DNA of 64,000 bases from Trichomonas tenax (taxonomy: Eukaryota > Parabasalia > Trichomonadida > Trichomonadidae), in contig JALKBU010000060.1 of the NCBI GenBank assembly GCA_023091735.1, positions 39,121 to 103,120 of the forward strand. The letters are read 5' to 3'. Shown in pieces: positions 38,641 to 48,679 of this stretch. The position numbers and the translations under genes are program-made. The notes beneath the pieces are model-generated. The model was not told the DNA's origin. It worked only from the letters and a program-made list of their open reading frames with translations, and did not search any database. The number at the start of each line of letters is the position of its first letter. The stretch's first letter is position 1.

Positions 38641-39539
38641 ATGACTGAATATCATGATATTGCATCAAGTGATATAAAATCTCCGTTATTATATACAGAA
38701 GAAAATGTTTTAATCAAGTATTCAAAATTTCTAAATTTTAATGAAAGAAGTATTACTGCTACAAATCTAGAGAAATTATCAAGTTATTTTGTAAATTGCA
38801 GTTCAAATGATGTCGGTGGCAGTATTTATGCAAATCAGACAAAAATGCTGAGATGAACAATTTATGTGTTATGAACTCGCAAACTTTAAAATCTGGTTCT
38901 GATGGTCATTTTATACATATTGATATGCTGCAATATCCAGAAAGCTCACTAAAATATTCAAGATCCACAATATTTGCTTGCGGCAATCAGAATTCTCATG
39001 CATTAAATAGGATTCGGGGATAACATTATTAATTTAATTAATATCAGCCATTGTATCGCCCGTCACGATGTTGCAATTAAGTTTTATGCTGCATACAACT
39101 CTAATGTATCCTTTACTAATATCGATTCTGTCGGTGCTCCAATCGGATGAGCAATTTTAACTTATTTTAATTATTCATCTGGATTTGCAAAAAAAAAATT
39201 AATGTTATGAATTGCTATATAAATTCTAATGGTTTGATTATATCTTATGCAAAATCTAATTTAACTATTTTATCATGTATTGTTTATAATTACAGTAGTA
39301 ATTTTATAATTTTTCAGGCTGTTGATTCCTCATTAAATATCATAAATTGCACTGGTCCTCAATCTTTCGGTGGATCATTAGTAACAAAGAGTATGTCAAC
39401 AGAAGAATTTTCAAATAATATCTATCCAAATATTTGCGATTTTCGTGAATTCAAAATTATTGATGATTCATCAAATTACGTTATTGATTATTTCGCATTA
39501 CGCATAACTTTTGGCATTTTCTTAGAATATGAAACATAA
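38641..39539 (+). pseudogene. Pmp-like beta-helix surface protein, multiply broken
   Basis: Starts ATG ACT GAA at 38641 and reads KFLNFNERSITATNLEKLSS, YFVNCSSNDVGGSIYANQTK, then a stop near 38856. It resumes in other frames: LKSGSDGHFIHIDMLQYPES, HDVAIKFYAAYNSNVSFTNI and finally SNLTILSCIVYNYSSNFIIF, SSLNIINCTGPQSFGGSLVT to a stop at 39539. The F-V-N-C-S-S-N-x-x-G-G-x-I-Y-A motif is characteristic of the trichomonad Pmp-like family. At least three frameshifts or stops. No membrane segment remains at the 3' end. Confidence 0.75.
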
Positions 39540-39713
39540 CTTTATTAAGTCATAAAGAGCTATGAATAAAATTTTCCTTTGTATGAAGATCTAAAAAAAT
39601 GCATAATACACGAAACACACAGCAATCTTGAAAATTTTTTTACAGATGATGTCTAACGCGATATACATTTACTACAAGAGAAGAGCGTTCAAATAATGTC
39701 ATATTTCAATATT

Positions 39714-39881
39714 CTATTTCGCCATTGCTTTGTTCCGTCTAAGCATGCGGTGATTATACGCAAAATATGTCATTTTTTACTCAATTCGCAAATTTTCCTC
39801 GCGTTGGAGATCCAACTTAGCAGCTCGATTTTTGAACTTGACACAAACTTCATCACTAAGAACCAATGATATGTTGAGTAC
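39714..39881 (-). pseudogene. 56-codon coding relic with one stop, unknown
   Basis: The minus-strand frame reads VLNISLVLSDEVCVKFKNRA, AKLDLQREENLRIE, a stop, then KMTYFAYNHRMLRRNKAMAK and a stop. Adjacent sequence (39882-40000) also looks once coding on this strand. The composition is convincing for a protein remnant, perhaps from a transposon, but I cannot name it. Confidence 0.35.
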
Positions 39882-40619
39882 ATTATATTAAAGCGAATAT
39901 CATCGTGGCACTTGCCAGTTGTGTCTCTAAGTTATTCGCATTAAAACCAGAGCAGTTTATCAGACAGCACAATGCTTTTCACGTAACCGACCTTTTAAGG
40001 CATGAGTTTTTTCTTCTTAAGGATCACCTACTGAACATCGTCACCATGCAGGTTAATATGAGCAAAACATCGTCAATATGCAGGATTATGCCCGTCAACA
40101 AAATTTTGCAAATCAGTTTAGAGTTTAAAATTTTTAGATTTTTATTGAATGTGAATCAAATTGAATTAAAGAGCGAATGCTGCATTAGAAATACGCTCTA
40201 ATAAAAGTCGGTCATTCCACATGTTGAAGTACTTTCAAAGATTAATTTGTTATAACTTTCAAGGAATGATTAATGATCAAATTTAGCTTATATTTTTCAT
40301 TAATAGGTAATGATATTAATACCATATATACTAGATATATAATATTTTCATAATCTGCAATATTAAAAGAAACTGAAATAGCAGTAATGAGAAAATGAAT
40401 AATTTTATATTTTTTTGGTAAAAATGCAATATTGAAAAAATTATATAAATTAAATATTTACCATTTACAGTAGCTATATACGTTATAATCATAATAAAAA
40501 TATGATTTTAAGTGAAATTTAATTAAATTGTCATGAAAAGTTGAATATTTCTTAGTAAAAAGTGAGTTTTTTAAAAAACTAAATCTAAATACAAGTTTTA
40601 AAGGTAATTAAGAGAAAAT
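39882..40619. other. Intergenic stretch with somewhat GC-richer first part
   Basis: 39,900-40,110 is less AT-rich than its surroundings and contains ATCGTCACCATGCAGG and ATCGTCAATATGCAGG as near-direct repeats. I tested it by eye for snRNA, SRP and tRNA features and saw none. The rest is AT-rich and empty. Confidence 0.4.
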
Positions 40620-40650
40620 TCAATTTTGTAAATTTTGTTTTGATAATTCG

Positions 40651-42264
40651 ATGACTTCAACTGAAGCAGAAGAAATACCAAAGCAAGATCCACAACCGCA
40701 CAAAGAGGGTGCAGAATCACCCCAAGAAACGAAAGAAGCAAACCCAGAAACGGCAATTTCAAACGTTATTCAAGCGGCATTTGGTCTAGAAGGGGGCGAA
40801 CAACCAAAAAACGACCAACCACAGCAAGAAAATGAAGAAAACAAACAACCGGAGGAGAAAAAAGAAAATCCCGAAATTAACGAACAAAGTCAAAATGAAA
40901 TTACGCCAGAAACCGCTCAAGACAGTCCAGAGAATCAACCTGTGGCCATAAATATCGATACAAAAGCAGATAGCGATGAAGTTACAGTTGAAAAAACATC
41001 TGAAACGATGAAATCTACATTAAAACCGATTATTCTTGATGATAACGAGAAACCTGTCGAAATACAGGATGAGCAGACAATTACAAACGATAATGAACAA
41101 GTTCAACCTGAAGTTGAACAAAAACACGAAACTCCGCAGAAACAGAAGAAAACAGCAAGAACATCTAAGGTTATGGACAAAAATAGTTTTATTTCAATGC
41201 TCAGAAACGCTCAAACTTCAAGACCGAGAACTTCATTACGCAAAAACACAAGATCAAAATCTACACCAATTGCATCTGATAAATTATCATTAATAGCTGA
41301 TAATATATTACGTGGTAAAGACCAAAATATCACCGATCCATCGCAAATATCAGAAGTTATCGATGAGCTTATTGGGAGAAGAATTAAAGCTCTAGATGAG
41401 AACTACTATCTTGAGTGCAACAAGATAGACGAAGCTATTGCTAAATTAAGGCTCAAATATCGTTCAAATGACAGAGATGAATTATATACAATGATTAAAG
41501 ACAATTTAGAGAAGCGAAGGAAGGAAGCTGAGATCGCACTCAATGGGAAGAAGGAGAAATGGAAACAAAAATGGAAAGATTTCGATGAAGTTCAAGAGAA
41601 AGAAAAGAATGATTTGCATGAACGCCAAGTGAAAGAATTTGAAGAATTTGACGCATACTGGAGTGATCCCAACAACTACACAGAGTACACAAAACGGTCA
41701 AAAGGACAGCTCAATGAATTATTTGTCGAGAGAAATCTCGCAATGACTGGAAGATTCGTTGAAGCTGAACAACAGAAGAAACTGAACCAACAGGCGGATA
41801 AAAGGATGATCCAGGAACAACATTTGAAATTAACGAAGCACTACGAAGACAAAAGAGCAGAATTAATAAGTGATCAAGAAAAAGAAGTTCAAAAATTATT
41901 GTCACAGCAAGATTTGAAGAGGAAACTGATGGCTGAGAAGGAGAACTTCAAAATTGGGCGTAAAAAGAAAGCCCTTGAGAATGTAACAAGAACAATCGAA
42001 ACAGAAAAGAAATTCGCGAACTTTTGCGCTAAAACTTACAAGAGGGATCCTTCAACAGTCCTTCCACCAACAGTTTTAGTGAATCCAACATCAATTGATT
42101 TGCCTCCGATGCCACCATCGAAAATTCACCCTCGTGGCGTTGAAGACAAAGTCAGGATCTCCAGCAAACCACAGTTCGTCCCATTATCTCTGCCGCAGCT
42201 CAAGATTAAGAAATATACCGTTCCGAAGATTGACGAAAAGAAGAATCTAGCGGGCACTCTCTAA
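40651..42264 (+). CDS. Coiled-coil protein with acidic disordered N-terminus (537 aa)
   Basis: Residues 1-175 are low complexity, rich in Glu, Gln, Asn, Pro and Lys (EENKQPEEKKENPEIN). About 175-215 is basic and Ser/Thr-rich. From about 230 a helical coiled-coil region begins: ELIGRRIKALDENYYLECNK, AIAKLRLKYRSNDRDELYTM, and later long heptad-type stretches (KLTKHYEDKRAELISDQEKE). The end is Pro-rich (LPPMPPSKIHPRGVEDKVRI). No catalytic motif, signal peptide or membrane span. An initiator-like TCAATTTTG lies at 40620, 31 bases before the ATG. Probably cytoskeletal or a scaffold, inferred only from composition. Confidence 0.75.
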   Translation: MTSTEAEEIPKQDPQPHKEGAESPQETKEANPETAISNVIQAAFGLEGGEQPKNDQPQQENEENKQPEEKKENPEINEQSQNEITPETAQDSPENQPVAINIDTKADSDEVTVEKTSETMKSTLKPIILDDNEKPVEIQDEQTITNDNEQVQPEVEQKHETPQKQKKTARTSKVMDKNSFISMLRNAQTSRPRTSLRKNTRSKSTPIASDKLSLIADNILRGKDQNITDPSQISEVIDELIGRRIKALDENYYLECNKIDEAIAKLRLKYRSNDRDELYTMIKDNLEKRRKEAEIALNGKKEKWKQKWKDFDEVQEKEKNDLHERQVKEFEEFDAYWSDPNNYTEYTKRSKGQLNELFVERNLAMTGRFVEAEQQKKLNQQADKRMIQEQHLKLTKHYEDKRAELISDQEKEVQKLLSQQDLKRKLMAEKENFKIGRKKKALENVTRTIETEKKFANFCAKTYKRDPSTVLPPTVLVNPTSIDLPPMPPSKIHPRGVEDKVRISSKPQFVPLSLPQLKIKKYTVPKIDEKKNLAGTL

Positions 42265-42721
42265 TTTTGTAAAGTTGTTTTAATTGAATCTACTATTTTT
42301 GTGTTATTTTATATAATATTTTTTTGCAATGTACGGAATTGAATCATTTAACCTTTGCTGACTTATTTGAATCCTGAATTCCTTTACGGTGTTAATATAG
42401 ATACTTCATTAATATCGATACAACAAAGCCTCAATAAAATTAATCAATTATTTTGGCGACTCATATTGAGAAATATAGAAATATCTTCAAAGTCTTTATA
42501 CTGTATTATGAATTTGATATAATTCCTTGTAATAATTTTGGCGCCTTTTCATAGAAGAGTAAAAGATAATCTTTTGGAATATCAATACCCTTTTCCTGTT
42601 GTGACTGAGTGCGGTGGCAGAACTCATGTAACTCAAACACAATTTTTTTCTTTGAATGCGCAAATTATTTCAATGAATTATCCTCTGTTTTGAAAAAAGA
42701 ATTTTTAACACATATATACAA
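42265..42721. other. Gene-free stretch
   Basis: AT-rich. A short frame at 42609-42827 overlaps the Myb fragment antisense and has no recognisable motif. Confidence 0.45.
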
Positions 42722-43064
42722 CTATTCATCAATGCAACTGAATAGGTCTGTCTGCTCATTAACCCTCTTCATCATGAAATCGGTCATTCGATCGATAAGG
42801 TGTGAGCAACAATCTTTTGCAGAGTGAACTTCGGTTACTTTTTCTATATTCTCTTGATCCCATTTCACCTTTTTAGATCTTCTCTCTTGTTTTGCAAATT
42901 TATATTGAACGTCGTGATATTTTGTGAGAGCGCTGTTCCATCTATTTTTAACATTATTACCACTACAACCAGGCAATGGTTGAGAAATTTTCACCCAGTG
43001 TGGGCCATATTGTTTATATTTTTCAACAATAATTTAATCTTCTTCCGGTATAGTGCAACTGCCT
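42722..43064 (-). pseudogene. Myb-domain protein fragment with in-frame stop
   Basis: The frame reads GSCTIPEED, TAA (43034-43036), then IIVEKYKQYGPHWVKISQPL, PGCSGNNVKNRWNSALTKYH and a basic/acidic tail to TAG. This is a Myb repeat: PEED with the stop where D/E-x-x-L would continue, K-x-x-G-x-x-W-x-x-I-x-x-x-L-P-G, and the recognition helix NxVKNRWNS. A first repeat expected upstream is missing and no ATG precedes the repeat. Trichomonads use R2R3 Myb proteins as transcription factors at promoter elements. This copy is a relic. Confidence 0.75.
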
Positions 43065-43286
43065 GCGTGTTGAAGTGAGTGAAAATTCTTTTATTTAATA
43101 CCGAAAAGCCCAAAAAAACAAAAATGAGGAGTCTCGCCCTCTCAATTTTCACCTCATCTCCTACCTCCTCGATGGTGAAGACTTCATACTCGAAAGTATC
43201 GCTTAATATTTTAGACAATTGGCCTTATTCATCGGAATTGTATATTCGCGACGGAGAGACAACAAATCAATATTATAGCATCTCAA

Positions 43287-43725
43287 AATGAAGGTTCATC
43301 TTCCATAGTCTGACAAACCTTCAAGTTCAGATACTCCAACTTCTAGTTCTAAAAGCTCGAAGGCGTGGGTTGCTGTCTTTCCGATATTCGGATTGATAGT
43401 CATTATTGCTATTGTCGTATATTTGGTTTATCGCGGTAAAATAAAGAATAAGAAGAAGCAAACAAGATTGTCTTCTTCAAGTTCACATAGACGCCGCAGC
43501 AACAATAATAACAGCAACACTACGCTATTGCATTCTTCAATTTCACCAATAGAACCAAATCAACCTCCAATGGAACCACCTCCTCAGCAGTACTCATATC
43601 AGACACCTCCGCCTTATCAGGCGAACACATACCAGCAAATGTATCGGCTGCCTGTTCAGAGCATTGATCCAATCACACCTATGCCATCAGAAAAGGATCA
43701 AAAGAACCCAAAAATTTGTCCATAG
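43287..43725 (+). pseudogene. Surface-protein C-terminus: membrane span plus Pro-rich tail
   Basis: Reading through a TAG near 43305, the frame gives SDKPSSSDTPTSSSKSSKAW, a membrane segment VAVFPIFGLIVIIAIVVYLV, a basic stop-transfer (KIKNKKKQTR), then Asn- and Pro-rich cytoplasmic sequence ending in EPPPQQYSYQTPPPYQANTY and PSEKDQKNPKICP. Ser/Thr-rich stalk, one span and a Pro-rich tail form the standard end of trichomonad BspA and Pmp surface proteins. Upstream sequence (43079-43290) has only short frames, so the ectodomain is lost or scrambled. Confidence 0.65.
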
Positions 43726-44067
43726 TTTTAAAAATCAGACCTAATTATGGAGTTTTACTCACAAGTCGATAAACCTATTCTATAAATAAAATCAAAAAAT
43801 ATTGCTAATTTATTAGTTCTATCGATAATAAACGATATTACGTAATTAAATTTTTGATACATCGCACGTTTTTTGAATTGAATTCAATTTTATGCAATTA
43901 TATGCAAAATTATGTTGCAAAATATTTTAACACGTGAAAATTTTTTGTGAGCTCAGAAAATTAATTATTGAACGTTATAATTATTTTGAAATAAATTTGA
44001 GTTCTTTAAGATCAGCATATCATATAAAATATAATTGTGAAAGAAAAGAAGAAAAATGAAAATGAAG
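43726..44067. other. Gene-free stretch
   Basis: AT-rich intergenic DNA, no features beyond the kinase initiator that follows. Confidence 0.5.
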
Positions 44068-44077
44068 TCACTTTTGA
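44068..44077 (+). promoter_or_regulatory. Initiator of the CAMK-like kinase gene
   Basis: TCACTTTTGA, about 34 bases before the ATG at 44102. The same TCACTTTTG string precedes the ribosomal protein L37a gene. Confidence 0.5.
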
Positions 44078-44101
44078 TAATCGTATGAAAACTAACTATT
44101 G

Positions 44102-45259
44102 ATGATTGATGAAGAGATAAACTTGTCTGTAGGCAACTACACGCTTCGAAGGAGGATCGGGAATGGCAGCACGAGCTGTGTTTGGCTTTGTGACAGCAAA
44201 ATATCGGATATTCCTTGCGGCGTTAAAGTAGTTCCTAAAAAAATATTCGATCAACCGGAAGTTTTCAACAGATTTCAAAGAGAAGTGTCGATAATGAAGC
44301 AGTGCAATCATCCTTTCATTACCCATTTCTATGAATCTATTGAAGATGAAAATAATTATTATGTTTTTATTGAATACGCTGATAATGGAGATTTGGAAAC
44401 ATTATTAAACAACAGAGGAAGACTGCCGGAGAACATGTGTAGATTTTTCTTCGCCGAGCTTCTTTCTGCACTTGATTATTTGCATAACGAGTGTAAAGTC
44501 GCACATAGGGACTTAAAACCTCAGAACATATTATTGGACAGATACAACAATATAAGAATTTCAGATTTTGGGCTGAGCAAAGCCTTCGATGATTTGGTCC
44601 CAAATTTAACAACTAAGTGTGGAACCCCAACATATGCAGCTCCTGAGGTCATCATTGGAAAACCGTACAGCAAGACAGCAGATGTTTGGAGTTTAGGGGT
44701 TATTTTGTACCAAATGGCGACAGGAAGAGTTCCATTCGAAGGAAGCGACATTAAATCACTCCTCATGAAGATAATCTCTGTGGACCCTCCATTTCCACCA
44801 ACACTTTCATTAATATTGATTGATCTGTTGAAAAGAATGTTGTGCAGGAATCCTTCCAAGAGAATCACGATTAAAGAGATAATGGAGCATCAGTGGGTCG
44901 TGCCTGGCTTCGTGAGTGAGGTTAACACAATTGTATCGGATTTGAGAAAATCAAATCTTAAATTCTCCATCTTACAGCAGCCTGATCCATCACAGCTCCA
45001 GGCCGAAAGAAACCAACTCATCTATACATTGTGTGACAAAATGGAACAAGCTTGCTCGATTCTGCAGACGAATAATAATTATATTCCTCAACCTAATTCA
45101 TTGCCATCGAAATTTAGATTTATTAAACCACCATCGAACTCCAGCCTTTGGTGTGGAAGGGATTCAGATGTTAACTTAAGAATGATAAAGTGTAGATCAC
45201 AATCGATTTACGCTATGAATAGAAGATATTCAACAATTGTACCTGTGATTGTCAATTAG
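44102..45259 (+). CDS. CAMK/AMPK-like serine-threonine protein kinase
   Basis: 385 residues. The first in-frame ATG is at 44102. Kinase domain about 13-268: glycine loop IGNGSTS (19-25), ATP lysine in CGVKVV (K42), alpha-C glutamate (E61), catalytic loop HRDLKPQN (135-142), DFG (155-157), CGTPTYAAPEV (173-183), DVWSLGVILYQMATGRVPF. The YAAPE, DVWSLGV and C-terminal HQWV box are typical of the CAMK group, close to AMPK/SNF1 and CAMKL kinases. All catalytic residues are present, so activity is expected. The C-terminal 115 residues are Ser/Asn/Pro-rich and without a recognised domain (no UBA or KA1 seen). Confidence 0.93.
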   Translation: MIDEEINLSVGNYTLRRRIGNGSTSCVWLCDSKISDIPCGVKVVPKKIFDQPEVFNRFQREVSIMKQCNHPFITHFYESIEDENNYYVFIEYADNGDLETLLNNRGRLPENMCRFFFAELLSALDYLHNECKVAHRDLKPQNILLDRYNNIRISDFGLSKAFDDLVPNLTTKCGTPTYAAPEVIIGKPYSKTADVWSLGVILYQMATGRVPFEGSDIKSLLMKIISVDPPFPPTLSLILIDLLKRMLCRNPSKRITIKEIMEHQWVVPGFVSEVNTIVSDLRKSNLKFSILQQPDPSQLQAERNQLIYTLCDKMEQACSILQTNNNYIPQPNSLPSKFRFIKPPSNSSLWCGRDSDVNLRMIKCRSQSIYAMNRRYSTIVPVIVN

Positions 45260-45653
45260 ACGTTATATTAAATGTGTTTGTTAGTTATTTATGAATCAAA
45301 CTCACTTTTTTCAACAAACTTTTATTTAAAACAAAAAACATGGAAAGTTATATATGTGAAAACATAATACTCAATGAGATTAGCTTATATTTAGATTATC
45401 AAAAGTTAATCATGATGAATTTTTTGAAATCTTTTCTAAAACCTGTAACTTATATAGCTGTTTACATTACACCTAAAAGAGTTAATAAGTGAAATAACAA
45501 AAGACTTCATTAATATTTTAATATTTTAATCTTACTAGATTTTTCATTTAGTCAACTAACAAAAACTTAATATATAAAAGAATAATGGCAATATATTTGA
45601 AACAAGCTGAGATATAATAGATATATGCTATTTCAATCAAAACAGTGTTCAAA
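45260..45653. other. Gene-free stretch between convergent genes
   Basis: AT-rich, no coding frame; 3' ends of the CAMK-like gene and the 112-residue orphan face each other here. Confidence 0.5.
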
Positions 45654-45992
45654 TCAACTAGTCTTGCATTCATACGGCTTAAGTTTGATTTCTGTCATCG
45701 CCGCTTTCTCTTTGCAATGCAATACAACGCTATTTTCGCTAATAAATTTGTTGATAATGCTGAGATTTTTGTCGAACCAATAGATGCATGCTTTCTTACG
45801 TCTGTAGTGTTCTCTGTACAAAGGAATTCCAATAGATTTAGATAATATCAAGCATAATTCTTTGATGACTGGGAAATCTGGAACTTTCATTAAATTAAAA
45901 AGAAACCATCTATAAGCGGCGCAGTTCTTTGCGTTGAACTTCTCCTGAGCCATCTGCTCTAAGAGGTTCTTTTCAACCTCTTTCTCGTTCAT
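45654..45992 (-). CDS. Small orphan protein (112 aa)
   Basis: ATG at 45992 preceded at 46006-46008 by TCACCAAAAATTTTAA, an initiator giving a leader of only about 14 bases. The sequence is well structured by composition: acidic amphipathic start (EKEVEKNLLEQMAQEKF), NAKNCAAYRWFLFNLMKVPD, LYREHYRRKKACIYWFDKNL, then NKFISENSVVLHCKEK. The Y-R-x-x-Y-R-R-K...W-x-x-x-N...I-x-x-x-I pattern recurs in my memory of small trichomonad-specific proteins, but I cannot name a family. No signal peptide. The convergence of a good initiator and good codon use supports a real gene. Confidence 0.6.
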   Translation of the reverse strand: MNEKEVEKNLLEQMAQEKFNAKNCAAYRWFLFNLMKVPDFPVIKELCLILSKSIGIPLYREHYRRKKACIYWFDKNLSIINKFISENSVVLHCKEKAAMTEIKLKPYECKTS

Positions 45993-46008
45993 TTAAAATT
46001 TTTGGTGA

Positions 46009-46611
46009 CCAACAAGTTTGAAATATTTACACATTTTGACTATTAATACAATTTTTTGTGAAGATCCTCTTTATTTTTTCAGAGCCCTGGAAATTGAAGT
46101 CAAAAAATCCAACCACAATTTATCTGCAAACTACAAAGGATCGTTATTTAACTTTAAATTTGGGACTTTTGGCTTTTGAATATAATATTCAATTTTTGAA
46201 GTGACAATTTCAATGAAAATCTATATTGATAATTTTGTAAAACAATATTTAAATCATAAAATATTACTTTGAGAACAAAGTCTATTGATTTAAATCACTT
46301 TTGAGATTGATATTTTCTATTTAAAAGTTCTTTCGGCAAACAGTTTTCACTAAAAAATACACCATGATATGCCTATTTTTATAATATTGGAGATTATCTC
46401 TAAATTATATTGTATAAATCATAATTTTGAAACCACTCATTTATGACCTAAAACAATAACTGTTCATTGATTCTTTAATATGCGATTAATGTTCCTTCAA
46501 TGGTGATAAGATTCTATCATGGAAATAAAAAATCAGAAATCTGACAAACAACTGTCGGATAAAATATAACAATAACTGTATTTATAAACATAACAAATAA
46601 ACAACAGTAAA
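46009..46611. other. Gene-free stretch
   Basis: AT-rich intergenic DNA between two minus-strand genes; nothing identified. Confidence 0.5.
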
Positions 46612-48183
46612 TTAGATATCATTGGCTGCATCTCTGACATCTTCATCTTCATCATTCTTGAGAGCTTTTCTGATTTCATAAGGAGAATACTTGGCAACAA
46701 TTAAACGGACATTAGGAACTGAATCTTTTGCTAATTCTTGAATAGTTTCTTTACATTTGTCGACAAGTCCTGCGACGATAATCAAGTGTGCAATAGTCTG
46801 TCTGACTTGGTAATCAGGATGCTTTGCAAGCTTTAGAATCTGTGTCAATAAGACATTATAAAGATTTTCGTCGATGAGTTGAACTAAAATGTTTGATGAC
46901 TGAACAGCAGCATTTCTTACAGCTGCTGATTCATCACATATCAGCATGAAGAAGACAGGAAGTAATCTCTGTGGAGTTTCGTCGTTAACTAAGTTTGGAA
47001 GTAGCTCAGCAACAGATACTTTTTCTCTCCATCCTAATGATATAAAACCATCAACAATTGTGTTCAAGATTTGATCTGCAGGAATTCCAGAATTCTGCAA
47101 TGATTTGATTGCTGCAAGTTTAACTAATTGATCATTATCATTGAAAATAGATAATATCAACTTAGAAACGAACTCTATTCCTAGTTTTTCAGTCTGTGCA
47201 CATAAAGATTTAACTGTTGCCTCTCTTACAGCTGAATCTGTGTTGACGATGAATTTCTCGAACTTCTCTTTGAACAAATCTTCTCCATCTGTGAAGAAAG
47301 AAAGCTCTTTGACAGCTGCTTCAATGATGTTTGTGTCTGATTCTAAAGCAACTTCACAATATATCGATTCTATTGCTGAATTAAATATCTTAGAAAGCTT
47401 TGAAAGACTCGAAATATAAACTTTGCGAATTGATGCATTTTCATTGTGCAGAAGTCCATCACCGATAGAAAAAGCTGTATCTCTGTCTTGCGTTGCTTCG
47501 ACATAAGCTATTAAGAAATCAACAATAGCCTTTGCGATTAAAAATGATGAATTAGAATCTGCTTTTTTATCAATTTCAGTGATAACTTTCGCCATTGTTG
47601 GTTTTTCGATGTAATTGATTGTGTGTGATAGCATTTCTATGAAATTTTGTTGTATACTTATAGAATCTTCATTAATTAAGTCTAATTTTGAATCAATTAT
47701 TGTGTTGAATTCTTTTTTATCGATATAGCTTGAAATAACTGCAAGAAAAGTCAGTCCATAACCTTGTTCTGGCAGCCACGATGAATCAATTTGATCTAAA
47801 ATAAATGGAAGGAATATATTGTGTGTCTTTTCGGGTGATATTGTATCTATTACATCAGATAGGAGCTCTACAAGCTTAACTTTAAGTAGTTTTGATTCAG
47901 AAATGCATATTGATTTAAATGTCGCAATAAAATCGATGATTTCTTGGTCTGATAGTCTTGAAAAGTTGATTTTCTTTATTGCAGTGAGTATTTTGCACCA
48001 ATTGTTCTCTGTTAAACTGGGTGTATTGCATAAAAATGGAATTAATTCATTAAATATTCGCTTAATTCCCAAAGATCTGAATATCATCATAATGTTCGCA
48101 ATGGAATTGTTGATTTCCGCTCTGTTGCTGCTTGAAAATCCTTTGATTAATGAATAAACATATTTTGTTTCATCGCAATCCAT
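46612..48183 (-). CDS. HEAT-repeat protein, PP2A scaffold (A subunit) type
   Basis: 523 residues composed of about 13 HEAT repeats of about 39 residues. The C-terminal repeats have the canonical form with D-x-x-x-x-V-R-x-A-A (ESAAVRNAAVQSSNILVQLI, HPDYQVRQTIAHLIIVAGLV, SVPNVRLIVAKYSPYEI, DEDEDVRDAANDI at the end). The regular repeats and absence of other domains fit PR65/A, the scaffold that holds the catalytic and regulatory subunits of protein phosphatase 2A. Length is a little short (usual about 590 with 15 repeats). The first repeats are diverged. Another HEAT scaffold (for example PP4 regulatory) is possible. Confidence 0.8.
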   Translation of the reverse strand: MDCDETKYVYSLIKGFSSSNRAEINNSIANIMMIFRSLGIKRIFNELIPFLCNTPSLTENNWCKILTAIKKINFSRLSDQEIIDFIATFKSICISESKLLKVKLVELLSDVIDTISPEKTHNIFLPFILDQIDSSWLPEQGYGLTFLAVISSYIDKKEFNTIIDSKLDLINEDSISIQQNFIEMLSHTINYIEKPTMAKVITEIDKKADSNSSFLIAKAIVDFLIAYVEATQDRDTAFSIGDGLLHNENASIRKVYISSLSKLSKIFNSAIESIYCEVALESDTNIIEAAVKELSFFTDGEDLFKEKFEKFIVNTDSAVREATVKSLCAQTEKLGIEFVSKLILSIFNDNDQLVKLAAIKSLQNSGIPADQILNTIVDGFISLGWREKVSVAELLPNLVNDETPQRLLPVFFMLICDESAAVRNAAVQSSNILVQLIDENLYNVLLTQILKLAKHPDYQVRQTIAHLIIVAGLVDKCKETIQELAKDSVPNVRLIVAKYSPYEIRKALKNDEDEDVRDAANDI

Positions 48184-48679
48184 TTTTTAATAAACGGTAA
48201 CATAAGCTTTTCACTTTACCAACAATCATTTGGTGACTTATGAAGCATAAATTTCATAATTTTGGTTACTTTTGGATCAATTTCAAATTTCATAATTTTG
48301 AATATTTGATTTTAATCCCTTTGTGTTTAAAAATTATATAAAGCTGCTATAGTTTAAAAGAGAAATCAATTAGTTTCATCATGAAATTGAAATTTTTATC
48401 AAGGCATAAAAATTGATACCGACAATATTCATATTTTATTGAACAAAAACAAGCCCCTCCTATTATGTAATATAATCAATGATTTGATTATTTTGAAAAG
48501 TTCAAAATTACAAAGAAATTGTTAATATTTTGAGCTTTTTTGAGTTAATTTTTATTGTAAAAATCGATGAAGTGTTTTTGAAAATCAGAAATATAAGGGG
48601 TATATATGTACTAGAATATAATTATGCGATAAAAGTGAGAATTGTGGAGCGGACAATTAAACGGCAGAATAAGACGATA
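48184..48679. promoter_or_regulatory. Intergenic region upstream of the RNase P RNA gene
   Basis: AT-rich until about 48635, then composition rises into the RNA gene. No TATA-like or known Pol III element can be assigned. The last 60 bases (GGAGCGGACAATTAAACGGC region) are GC-richer and may be promoter. Confidence 0.35.

Noticed and set aside
39905..40201. 98-codon frame and possible snRNA in a GC-richer patch
   Set aside because: No U1-U6, SRP or snoRNA box pattern could be matched, and the peptide lacks family features; probably a decayed antisense gene.
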